A stretch of 38,723 bases of DNA, taken from contig CANQWA010000026.1 of NCBI GenBank assembly GCA_947627445.1, positions 1 through 38,723 on the forward strand, read 5' to 3'. Of the stretch, positions 8,114-15,983 are shown piece after piece; positions within the stretch are counted from its first letter, which is position 1, and each line of letters begins with the position of its first letter. Made by a program: the position numbers and the translations under genes. This DNA comes from an uncultured Ruminococcus sp. Lineage in GTDB: Bacteria > Bacillota > Clostridia > Oscillospirales > Ruminococcaceae. A model generated the notes under the pieces. It saw only the letters and a program-made list of their open reading frames with translations, did not search any database and was not told where the DNA came from.

Positions 8114-8976
8114 TGTTTCTCTCCTCTTTTCAGTAATTTTGCGGTGAATTTTGCCGAAATATTCAGCAAAAGCGTAAGTATCAGCAGTATTGCCGCAATG
8201 GCAAAAGCAGTATCAAAATCTCCACGTTCCTTTGCATACATATACATAGAAACTGTAAGTGTTGAACCTGCCCCGCCTTTAGAAACAGCCTGTGCCGGAT
8301 TCAGAATTTCATTTGCCATACCGGCTGTGAAAAGTAACGCCGCACTTTCACCGACAATTCTGCCGACTGATAAAATACAGCCTGTCACAATGCCGTCAAT
8401 TGCCGAAGGAAGTACAGCAGTCCGTATCATAACCCATTTTCCCGCACCAAGTCCCAGAGAACCCTCTCTATAACTGTCAGGGACAGTTTTCAGGCTCTCC
8501 TGTGTTGTTCTGATCATTGTCGGCAAGGTCATGATTACAAGTGTGAATGCTCCTGCAATAAGGCTTGTTCCGAGTGAGCAAAACTGCACAAATATTAGCA
8601 TTCCCACAAGTCCGTAGATAATGGACGGTATTCCAGTAAGCGTTTCTGTGGCAAGTTCAATAAGCCGGACGGCTTTTTTATTCTTGGCATATTCGTTCAG
8701 ATAGACTGCCGAACCAACTCCCAAAGGCAAGACGATTAACAATGTTATGATGATGATATACAGCGTATTCAGCAAATTCGGGAGTATTCCAGCAGTACCA
8801 CTCAACAGGCTTGGTTTTGTTGCCAGGAATTTTAACGAAATGTGCGGAAATCCTTTTATGAGAATAAAACAGAGCATTCCCACAAGCAACAGGCAAATGA
8901 TCACCGCTGAAAGCCATACAAGGCTTTTTAGAATGAAATCCCTGATTTTCCGAGTATGTGAAACTATTTCATTCAT
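8110..8976 (-). CDS. pstA: Phosphate ABC transporter permease PstA
   Basis: The 288-residue membrane protein has about six predicted membrane segments and the MetI-type permease fold with the EAA-like loop [18 protein letters not shown], followed by the conserved stretch [22 protein letters not shown] in two parts. It forms the membrane channel with PstC. ATG 8976 overlaps the pstC stop by four bases. Length and motifs are normal and the gene looks intact. Confidence 0.95.
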   Translation of the reverse strand: MNEIVSHTRKIRDFILKSLVWLSAVIICLLLVGMLCFILIKGFPHISLKFLATKPSLLSGTAGILPNLLNTLYIIIITLLIVLPLGVGSAVYLNEYAKNKKAVRLIELATETLTGIPSIIYGLVGMLIFVQFCSLGTSLIAGAFTLVIMTLPTMIRTTQESLKTVPDSYREGSLGLGAGKWVMIRTAVLPSAIDGIVTGCILSVGRIVGESAALLFTAGMANEILNPAQAVSKGGAGSTLTVSMYMYAKERGDFDTAFAIAAILLILTLLLNISAKFTAKLLKRGEKQ

Positions 8977-9889
8977 TTCTTTTCCCTCTTTATCACAAGA
9001 TTCAGTACAAGATTTATCGCCATAATGAATATAAATAACACAAGTGCAATGGAAAACAGTGCTTGCCTTTGCAATCCTGATGAATAGGACATCTCGCTTG
9101 CGACTGCCGTTGTCAGAAATCTCACACTGCCAAAAATTTTCGGCATATTGGCAACATTTCCGGAAACCATCATGACTGCCATTGCCTCACCAATTGCCCT
9201 GCCGACACCGAGCACCACAGCGGCTAAAATTCCGCTTTTTGCCGCCGAATTGTGACCTTGAAAATTGTCTCTGTCTTTGTCGCACCAAGTGCAAGAGATG
9301 CTTCTTCAAATTCTTTCGGGACAGCGTTCAATGCCGTTTCGGAAACGGAAATCACTGACGGAAGAATCATGACAGCTAAAACAAGAATTGCTGAAAACAA
9401 GTTTGCACCGTCCGGAAGTCCGAAAATTTCACGCACAGCCGGCACAATGACAATCATTCCCACAAGTCCGTACACAACAGACGGGATACCTGCCATGAGA
9501 TTTACCGCACCGCTTACCACTCCACTGATACGTTTTCCGGCAATTTTTGTCAGGAATACCGCACACAAAATTCCCAATGGCACACCGATCAAAATTGCTC
9601 CGAAAGTACCGTAAAGAGAAGCCAAAATAAACGGCATGATGCCAAATTCCGGAGAATCAGCAGTCGGAATCCATTTTGTTCCAAAAAGAAACTCTGTAAG
9701 ACCAATTTCTTTTATGGCAGGAACACCGGATATGATTAAAAATATGGTTATCACAACGACAAATCCGATTGCAATAAATCCGCAAACGCTGAACAGAACA
9801 CGCATGATCTTTTCAAAAATTTCCGCTGAAAAATTTCTCCGGGGTGATTTTTGCTGAATGCGTATAGCCGGAATCGTTTCACTTTTCAA
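8973..9889 (-). pseudogene. pstC: Phosphate ABC transporter permease pstC, broken by a one-base deletion
   Basis: Two abutting frames together make a full PstC of about 305 residues. The first (9889 down to 9224) runs through the EAA loop VPKEFEEASLALGATKTETIFKV in two pieces, then turns into RRQKAEF and a stop. The second (to 8973) picks up as KSGILAAVVLGVGRAIGEAMAV (in parts) and continues to the normal end. Restoring one C at about 9246-9248 (ATTCGGCGG to ATTCCGGCGG on the minus strand) joins them in frame. The start is probably TTG 9889, overlapping the pstS end by 11 bases, with AGGTG upstream. Either the transporter is inactive in this isolate or this is a sequencing error. No slippery heptamer is apparent. 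Confidence 0.9.
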
Positions 9890-10700
9890 TGGGAACCGCA
9901 CCTGCCTTTCTAATCCATTCGTCCGCCTCACTGCTCATGCAGAAATCATAGAAATCCTGAGCTGTTTCAGACAAATCTCTGTCTTTTGGCGTGACAAGCA
10001 GGAAACCTCTTTGAACCAAATAAGCACCGCTTAAAATTGTTTCTTCCGACGGAATAACGCCGTCCACACTTAAAATTTTGACAGAATCCCCGACTGATGC
10101 AAGAGAGGCATAGCCGATTGCATTCGGATTTGATGCAACAGTCTGAATCACATCGCCTGTGGAAGTCAGTTCCTGTGCGTATTTGCACTTGTCTGCCGTG
10201 CCGGTTACGGATTCAAAACCATCTCTTGTACCGGATGCCGCCTCACGCCCGATACAGACAATTGGTGCATCATCACCGCCAATTGCAGACCAATTGTCAA
10301 TTTCACCCATGTAAATTTGTGCAATCTGTTCTACAGACATATCTGCAACAGGATTTTCGGGATTCACAATTATTGCAATGCCGTCATAGGCGATCACAGT
10401 GCCGTTCAATGTTTCTGATTCTTCATCTTTCAGATCGCGGCTTGAAAGCCCGATGTCACAGCGGTTTTCCTGTACCGCCTGAATACCTGCCCCTGAACCT
10501 GTCGGATTATAGGTAATTTTTATGCCTGTTTTCTCCTGATAGGCTTCACTCAAAAATCCAATTACAGACTCCATTGATGTTGAGCCATCCGTTGAAACAG
10601 TTCCGCTTTCCTTTTGCTCGCCCTTGCTGCCGCAGCCTGCCATGCTGAAAAGCATCGCCATAGCTACTGCTCCAATCGTTGCTTTCTTGATATAGTTCAT
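9879..10700 (-). CDS. pstS: Phosphate-binding lipoprotein PstS
   Basis: The lipoprotein signal peptide has a basic start (NYIKK), a hydrophobic core and the lipobox MAGC, so the mature protein is anchored at the outer face of the membrane. Phosphate-binding loops DGSTSME and GSGAGIQAV and the later GREAASGTRDGFE are typical of PstS. ATG 10700 is chosen because AAGGGAG lies 7 bases upstream; the TTG at 10703 is too close. It is the first gene of the operon and stands directly behind Pho-box-like repeats. About 273 residues, normal length. Confidence 0.95.
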   Translation of the reverse strand: MNYIKKATIGAVAMAMLFSMAGCGSKGEQKESGTVSTDGSTSMESVIGFLSEAYQEKTGIKITYNPTGSGAGIQAVQENRCDIGLSSRDLKDEESETLNGTVIAYDGIAIIVNPENPVADMSVEQIAQIYMGEIDNWSAIGGDDAPIVCIGREAASGTRDGFESVTGTADKCKYAQELTSTGDVIQTVASNPNAIGYASLASVGDSVKILSVDGVIPSEETILSGAYLVQRGFLLVTPKDRDLSETAQDFYDFCMSSEADEWIRKAGAVPIEK

Positions 10701-10753
10701 CAAAGCACTCCCTTTTTTCTAAATTTTCAGACTTTTCTTTATCTGACAAATTA

Positions 10754-10809
10754 AGTATAACACACCCAATGTAAAGCCTGAAATCACAGCGATGTAAATT
10801 GTATGTAAA
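10754..10809 (-). promoter_or_regulatory. Pho box and pstS promoter
   Basis: On the minus strand TTTACAT occurs at 10809-10803, 10798-10792 and 10775-10769. The first two are 11 bases apart, the spacing typical of PhoB/PhoP direct repeats, and the third is about two turns further. A -10 hexamer TATACT follows at 10759-10754. No good -35 is present at the right distance, which fits a promoter that needs the activator. The pstS start codon lies 54 bases further on. Confidence 0.75.
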
Positions 10810-10915
10810 ATGAGGTTTTAAAAACAAACTGGCAAGGAAAATCCGTATAAAGCTGGCTTGGGGAATTTACTCTTGCAAGTTTGCAATTTTGAAACGCAAA
10901 TTATTGAAAAAACAG

Positions 10916-10944
10916 TTGACAAGCCCCGGAAAATATGATATAAT
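10916..10944 (+). promoter_or_regulatory. Strong sigma-A promoter of rpmE
   Basis: Perfect consensus hexamers TTGACA (10916-10921) and TATAAT (10939-10944) have exactly 17 bases between them. The match to consensus suits a ribosomal protein gene. Confidence 0.9.
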
Positions 10945-10950
10945 AATAAA

Positions 10951-11057
10951 CTGTCAGCGGTATTACCGCAAATCACAATTGATTCACAGGACTACTGTCA
11001 GCAAAATGGCTGATGGGCTGCTGTAGATAGAACTACAGATATCAGGAGGTGAACCCC
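10951..11057 (+). promoter_or_regulatory. Structured 5' leader of rpmE, candidate L31 autoregulatory leader
   Basis: About 105 bases lie between the promoter and the L31 start. Visible structures are GCGGTATTACCGC (10955-10967), complementary CTGTCAGC/GCTGA-type segments near 10995-11015, and a hairpin CTGTAG/CTACAG at about 11021-11038 just before AGGAGGTG. L31 leaders that bind their own protein have been described in Firmicutes. Whether this matches one needs a covariance search. Confidence 0.5.
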
Positions 11058-11258
11058 ATGAGAGAAGGCATTCATCCGACTTTTGAAAAGACAACGATTA
11101 CTTGTCACTGCGGCAATGTAATGGAAACTATGTCGACGAAAAAAGATATCAAGGTTGAAATCTGCGCAAAGTGCCACCCGTTCTTCACAGGTAAACAGAA
11201 ACTGGTTGACACAGGCGGACGTGTAGATCGCTTCAAGAAGCGTTTTAATCTGGACTAA
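11058..11258 (+). CDS. rpmE: Ribosomal protein L31, zinc-binding type
   Basis: The 66-residue protein begins [20 protein letters not shown], carries the four-cysteine zinc set (CHC and CAKC) of type A L31, and has the family ending [17 protein letters not shown]. Start ATG 11058 has AGGAGGT 7 bases upstream; the in-frame GTG at 11049 overlaps that site. L31 sits on the central protuberance of the 50S subunit. The zinc-containing form is the one normally used when zinc is available. The gene has its own promoter, leader and terminator, so it is a single-gene unit. Confidence 0.96.
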   Translation: MREGIHPTFEKTTITCHCGNVMETMSTKKDIKVEICAKCHPFFTGKQKLVDTGGRVDRFKKRFNLD

Positions 11259-11281
11259 TCACAGATGTGACAATGGGAAGA

Positions 11282-11311
11282 GGACGGTATTTTTTCGTAC
11301 CGTCCTTTTTT
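11282..11311 (+). terminator. Rho-independent terminator of rpmE
   Basis: GGACGGTA (11282-11289) pairs with TACCGTCC (11298-11305) and is followed by six T's. It begins 23 bases after the rpmE stop. Confidence 0.92.
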
Positions 11312-11372
11312 GTCATTCCGGAAACTCCCCGGGATACTGTTTTTTACACACCATATCCAGAAAGGAAAATTC

Positions 11373-12008
11373 ATGGGTTATCTGACAATTGCAGCGCCTG
11401 CTTCGGCAACCTATGTCGAAAAGAAATCTGAGTTTATTGCCCAGCTTGCACCGGTACAAACACAGGAAGAAGTTGCCGCCTTCATAGACAATGTCCGTAA
11501 GAATCACCGCAAAGCACGCCATAACTGCTATGCATACACTCTCCGGGAGGGCAGTGCTTCCCGTTATTCCGATGACGGTGAGCCCCAGGGTACGGCAGGA
11601 CTTCCCATTCTGGATGTCCTGCAAAAAAATCAGCTCATCGATATCTGCTGTGTGGTAACACGATATTTCGGCGGCATTTTACTGGGCGCAAGCGGCTTGG
11701 TACGGGCATATTCTCACAGCACTGCCATGGCTGTGGAAAGAGCACAGATTCAACGGATGCTCCCCTGCTATCCTGTTACCCTGCAAATGGATTATTCTCT
11801 GTACGGAAAGATCCTCTACCATCTGCCCCAGGAGGATCTAGTGCAAGAAGACGCTGTCTTTGCAGACATTGTCACACTAAAGCTGTTGGTACGGGATTTG
11901 TTGTGGGATTCTCTGCAAAAAAAACTGACCGATCTCACCGGTGGACAGATCGAGATGGAACAAGGTTCCTTGCGATATGCAGATTTTTCAAAGAATAGTT
12001 ACAAATAA
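11373..12008 (+). CDS. YigZ/IMPACT-family protein
   Basis: The 211-residue protein has the UPF0029 (IMPACT N-terminal) signature: RHNCYAYTL, SRYSDDGEPQGTAGLPIL and VTRYFGGILLGASGLVRAYS, then a smaller C-terminal domain (about 140-211) of the EF-G-like type. Eukaryotic IMPACT binds the translation stress factor GCN1. The bacterial role is unsettled, with translation-related functions suspected. ATG 11373 is preceded by AAAGGAAAA; the frame to its left overlaps the terminator and is not coding. No signal peptide. Confidence 0.9.
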   Translation: MGYLTIAAPASATYVEKKSEFIAQLAPVQTQEEVAAFIDNVRKNHRKARHNCYAYTLREGSASRYSDDGEPQGTAGLPILDVLQKNQLIDICCVVTRYFGGILLGASGLVRAYSHSTAMAVERAQIQRMLPCYPVTLQMDYSLYGKILYHLPQEDLVQEDAVFADIVTLKLLVRDLLWDSLQKKLTDLTGGQIEMEQGSLRYADFSKNSYK

Positions 12009-12032
12009 TTTTCATATAGAAAAAAGGTGTTT

Positions 12033-12061
12033 TTGCCGCTTTCTGCGTATTACATTATAAA
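12033..12061 (+). promoter_or_regulatory. Possible promoter before the GH2-dgt-dnaG-rpoD run
   Basis: TTGCCG (12033-12038) and TATAAA (12056-12061) are 17 bases apart. Transcription from here would start at the edge of the 12061-12093 hairpin. The match is moderate and unconfirmed. Confidence 0.35.
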
Positions 12062-12093
12062 ACCTGTCCATACAGAAGCTGTATGGACAGGTT
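12061..12093. terminator. Perfect 15-bp stem, 3-base loop; probable terminator after yigZ
   Basis: AACCTGTCCATACAG and CTGTATGGACAGGTT are exact inverted copies around AAG. The stem is followed within 10 bases by a T-rich stretch (TTATTTTCTTGTTTTTT) but not by a clean T-run. On the minus strand it is followed by TTATAATG. It may end the yigZ transcript or protect the 5' end of the next one. Confidence 0.6.
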
Positions 12094-12151
12094 CTAAGAA
12101 TTATTTTCTTGTTTTTTATTTCCTTGATTTTTGAAAAGAAAGGAACTGCCT

Positions 12152-14956
12152 ATGGTTTCATATTATGATTTATCCGGTGTATGGGATTTTTCCATGGCAC
12201 AAATGGCTGCCGGCTGCTTTCCTGCTGCATTTTCCGACACCATCTCTCTTCCAGGAACAACTTCTCTCGCCAAAAAAGGCACCCCAAATCCAGCACGTCA
12301 TACGGATTTTCTCACAGATGCCTATGCATTTGAAGGACAGGCATGGTTCCGAAAAATCGTTTGTCTCAAATCTGAGGATGTAGGTAAACCTTTGAAGCTG
12401 ACACTGGAACGCACCCGTATGACCACGCTCTGGATCAACGGTCAACGTGTGGGAAGCTGTGACAGTCTTTGTACACCTCATATCTATGACATCACTGCAT
12501 TTGTGACGAAACCTCTGGTAGAAATTATTATACGGGTAGAAAACACCGGATATCCCACTAAAGGCGGTCATCTTACTTCACCGGATACGCAATCGAACTG
12601 GAACGGCATTACCGGTGAAATAAAGATCGAATCTTTTAACACCGTCTATGTGGATCATATACAGGCATATCCCGATGGAGCAAATCATTGTGTAGCACTT
12701 ACCATGGCGCTCCACGGTGCGAAAACGGCACAGCTGCATATTGAAGGCTTTGCAATAGAGGAAAATGAAGAGGTCAGCATCCCCTCCTTTCAGACACCGA
12801 TCACTGCAGATGAAAAGGGCAAAGTTTTTGTTATCGTTCCTCTGGGTAAAACGATCTATCTCTGGAGCGAGCACAATCCTGCCATTTATATGCTCACTTG
12901 CACAATCAATGAAAAAGATGTGAGTCTGATCAGCTTTGGACTTCGGGAATTCCGGGCAGAGGGCAACGAATTTACCATCAACGGGCAGCCCACCATGCTC
13001 CGCGGCAAACATGATGGCCTGATCTTTCCTCTAACCGGTTATGCCCCCACAGATGTCAACGAATGGCTTCGTATTTTACAGACCGCGCAAAGTTATGGCA
13101 TCAATCACTATCGTTTCCACACCTGCTGTCCCCCGGATGCAGCTTTTACCGCAGCCGATTTACTGGGGATTTATATGGAACCGGAACTTCCCTTCTGGGG
13201 AACACTTTCTGCACCAGGTGAAGCGTATTTCGATGAGGCTGAACAGCAGTATCTGATCGGATTGGGCGAGAAAATGCTGGAAACTTTTGGCAATCATCCT
13301 TCCTTTGTGATGTTTTCCTTAGGAAATGAGCTTTGGGGCAGTCCCGAACGTATGGGAGAGATTATACGCCGTTATAGGGCGATGGACGATCGGCATTTGT
13401 ATACACAGGGCTGCAACAATTTCCAGCATTTTCCGTTAATGATACCGGAAGATGACTATTTTGTGGGGGTTCGTCTCAGCAAAGAACGCCTGCTCCGTGG
13501 TTCTTTCGGCATGTGTGATGCACCCCTGGGACATGTGCAGACAGAACGCCCCAGCACCGTACATAACTATGATGAAATCATTTTTCCAAAATCAGACGAG
13601 GACGAAGAAAACGGGGATTTGAAAGAGATTGAGATCCAATACGGCACAGGGATAAAAAAAGTAAAGATCCGTGCATCTGCCGGCGGACTAATTCCCACAA
13701 AACCGGTGATCACCCACGAAGTCGGTCAGTATGAAGTATATCCGGACTTCCGGGAGATCGACAAGTATACTGGTCCTCTAAAAGCGCGTAATTTTGAAAT
13801 ATTCCGTGAACGTTTGGAGAGCAAGGGGATGCTTTTTCAGGCAGAAAAATTCTTCCGATGTAGTGGTCAGTTGGCTGCTGCCTGTTACAAAGAGGAGATC
13901 GAGGCAGCCATGCGTTCTCAGCATATTGCTGGCTTTCAGTTGCTGGACTTACAGGATTTCTGCGGACAGGGTACGGCACTGGTGGGAATGCTGAATGCAT
14001 TTATGGAAAGCAAGGGCATTATTTCTCCCGAGGAATGGCGCATGTTCTGCTCGGACAGCGTGCTTCTGGCACAGTTTCCATCCTATGTATGGGGTGCAGG
14101 CGGTATCTTCACTGCCCATGTCTCTCTGCGGACATATGCCTTGAACCTGCCGGATCCGTGTACCGCAGAATGGCTTCTGGTAGACGAAAACGGCAGAACA
14201 CTGAAGGAAGGCAGCTTTCCTGTCCCCTCTAAAGAAAAAGGACTTTTAAGGCTCGGCAATATTACCTATCTGCTGCCGGAAGAGATCGAAAATCCCACGG
14301 CTCTGCATCTGGTGTTGTCCATCACAGATACAGATATCTGCAATGCCTATGACTTCATGCTATATCCGGCTGTTGCTATGCCGGAGTTGGAAACGACAGA
14401 ACAGTTTTCTGTGACGCATTCTTTGGAAAAAGCCCTAAGACTTCTGGCACAAGGAAAACGAGTGCTGTTTCTGCCCATGGAGACAGTCAAATCTATCCAG
14501 GGCTTTTACTGCACGGATTTCTGGTGCTATCCCATGTTCCGCAATATCTGCAACTGGATGAACAAGCCGGTAGCTGTCGGCACAATGGGACTGTGTATCG
14601 AGAATACGCATCCGGCGCTGGCACAATTTCCTTCAGAGGAATACAGCACACCGCAATGGTATGACATTGTTTCCCATGCAGATTGTTCCATTTTAGATGA
14701 AACAGAAGAAGGATTTGTTCCTATTGTGCAGATGATCGACAACTTTGACCGGAATCATAAGCTGGGGATTCTCTACGAAGCAAAGGTGGGCGAAGGCAGC
14801 CTATTGGTCTGCACCAGTCGCCTGTCCGAGATTGCAGAGCGTCCGGAGGTTCGCTGGTTTGCCAAAAGCATTCTGGACTATGCAGCATCAACAGATTTTG
14901 CACCGCAGCAGCGGTTGACGGCAGAAATTCTGCGTGAGATTTTTATGAAAAAGTGA
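12152..14956 (+). CDS. Glycoside hydrolase family 2-like enzyme, cytoplasmic
   Basis: The 934-residue protein shows the GH2 order: a jelly-roll sugar-binding domain (about 5-165, with LERTRMTTLWINGQRVG), an Ig-like domain (about 165-270, ending FGLREFRAEGNEFTINGQP), and a TIM barrel. The probable acid/base is Glu 393 in SLGNELWG and the probable nucleophile Glu 523 in THEVGQYEVYP. The last roughly 300 residues form extra domains of unknown role. There is no signal peptide, so the substrate is likely an imported oligosaccharide. Beta-galactosidase, glucuronidase or mannosidase activity cannot be told apart by eye. ATG 12152 has AAAGG 8 bases upstream. A dGTPase gene follows after 10 bases. Confidence 0.88.
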   Translation: MVSYYDLSGVWDFSMAQMAAGCFPAAFSDTISLPGTTSLAKKGTPNPARHTDFLTDAYAFEGQAWFRKIVCLKSEDVGKPLKLTLERTRMTTLWINGQRVGSCDSLCTPHIYDITAFVTKPLVEIIIRVENTGYPTKGGHLTSPDTQSNWNGITGEIKIESFNTVYVDHIQAYPDGANHCVALTMALHGAKTAQLHIEGFAIEENEEVSIPSFQTPITADEKGKVFVIVPLGKTIYLWSEHNPAIYMLTCTINEKDVSLISFGLREFRAEGNEFTINGQPTMLRGKHDGLIFPLTGYAPTDVNEWLRILQTAQSYGINHYRFHTCCPPDAAFTAADLLGIYMEPELPFWGTLSAPGEAYFDEAEQQYLIGLGEKMLETFGNHPSFVMFSLGNELWGSPERMGEIIRRYRAMDDRHLYTQGCNNFQHFPLMIPEDDYFVGVRLSKERLLRGSFGMCDAPLGHVQTERPSTVHNYDEIIFPKSDEDEENGDLKEIEIQYGTGIKKVKIRASAGGLIPTKPVITHEVGQYEVYPDFREIDKYTGPLKARNFEIFRERLESKGMLFQAEKFFRCSGQLAAACYKEEIEAAMRSQHIAGFQLLDLQDFCGQGTALVGMLNAFMESKGIISPEEWRMFCSDSVLLAQFPSYVWGAGGIFTAHVSLRTYALNLPDPCTAEWLLVDENGRTLKEGSFPVPSKEKGLLRLGNITYLLPEEIENPTALHLVLSITDTDICNAYDFMLYPAVAMPELETTEQFSVTHSLEKALRLLAQGKRVLFLPMETVKSIQGFYCTDFWCYPMFRNICNWMNKPVAVGTMGLCIENTHPALAQFPSEEYSTPQWYDIVSHADCSILDETEEGFVPIVQMIDNFDRNHKLGILYEAKVGEGSLLVCTSRLSEIAERPEVRWFAKSILDYAASTDFAPQQRLTAEILREIFMKK

Positions 14957-14966
14957 GGTGATTGCT

Positions 14967-15956
14967 ATGACCATCCGTGAAGAACTGGAACAGCGGGAAA
15001 AGGGATACCTCAGTCCCTATGCCTGTCTCAGCCAAGGAGTTTCTCGTCTCCATGAAGAAGAACCTTGTCCCTATCGTACTGAATTTCAGCGTGACCGGGA
15101 TCGCATTCTCCACTGTCATTCTTTCCGGAGACTAAAGCGCAAAACACAGGTATTTCTCTCCCCCACCGGAGATCACTACCGCACACGCCTGACACATACA
15201 TTAGAAGTTTCACAAATCGCCCGCACCATTTCCCGTGCTCTTTTTCTGAATGAAGATCTCACAGAAGCCATTGCACTGGGTCATGACTTAGGACACTCCC
15301 CTTTTGGACACAGCGGCGAATCCATTCTTAACAGCATTTGCCCTCATGGTTACCGGCACTATGAGCAAAGTGTCCGGGTAACAGATATCATTGAAAAACA
15401 AGGGCGCGGACTGAATCTGACCAATGCTGTCCGCAACGGTATTCTCTGTCACACCAACAAAACGGCAGATACCAGAGAGGGCAATGTGGTACGTCTTGCT
15501 GACCGAATCGCCTATATGAACCACGATATTGAAGACGCCATTCGTGCAGGCATTCTTTGCAATGAGGACCTGCCTGCGGATATCACAGAACAACTGGGTG
15601 ATACCAAAACCAAACGCATCACCACTCTGGTTGCTGCTGTGGTATCTCATGGTGCAGAAAACATTGGTATGCCGCCGGAGATCCAGACACTCCACGACAA
15701 ACTTCATGCATTTATGTATGAAAATGTCTACTATAACCCCATTGCAAAGCTGGAGGAAAACAAGGCAAAGCAGCTTATCGAAAAGCTTTATCACCATTTT
15801 ATTTCCCACAGCAATGACCTGCCGGAGCTGTATCAGGATATTGCCCGGCAGGAGGATATTCATCGAGCCGTCTGTGACTACATTTCCGGTATGAGCGACG
15901 GCTATGCAGTAGATTTGTATACAGAACTGTTTATTCCCAAAAGCTGGGAGAAATAA
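14967..15956 (+). CDS. dgt: dGTPase-like HD-domain triphosphohydrolase
   Basis: The 329-residue HD protein carries the metal site spread over RTRLTHTLEV (His about 77), GHDLGHSPFGH (His-Asp about 106-107) and a later Asp in VVRLADRIAYMNHDIEDA, with the family's N-terminal RDRDRILHCHSFRRLKRKTQV. Members convert deoxynucleoside triphosphates, often dGTP, to the nucleoside and tripolyphosphate. ATG 14967 is preceded by GAGGTG; the frame upstream to 14958 overlaps that site. It lies immediately before dnaG, a common placement in Clostridia that ties dNTP control to replication genes. Confidence 0.93.
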   Translation: MTIREELEQREKGYLSPYACLSQGVSRLHEEEPCPYRTEFQRDRDRILHCHSFRRLKRKTQVFLSPTGDHYRTRLTHTLEVSQIARTISRALFLNEDLTEAIALGHDLGHSPFGHSGESILNSICPHGYRHYEQSVRVTDIIEKQGRGLNLTNAVRNGILCHTNKTADTREGNVVRLADRIAYMNHDIEDAIRAGILCNEDLPADITEQLGDTKTKRITTLVAAVVSHGAENIGMPPEIQTLHDKLHAFMYENVYYNPIAKLEENKAKQLIEKLYHHFISHSNDLPELYQDIARQEDIHRAVCDYISGMSDGYAVDLYTELFIPKSWEK

Positions 15957-15983
15957 GGCAAAGCTGATATAGAAAGGACGGCG

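Noticed and set aside
9224-9260. Programmed ribosomal frameshift in pstC
   Set aside because: No slippery heptamer or downstream pseudoknot seen, and PstC is not known to use frameshifting; a deletion or sequencing error is simpler.
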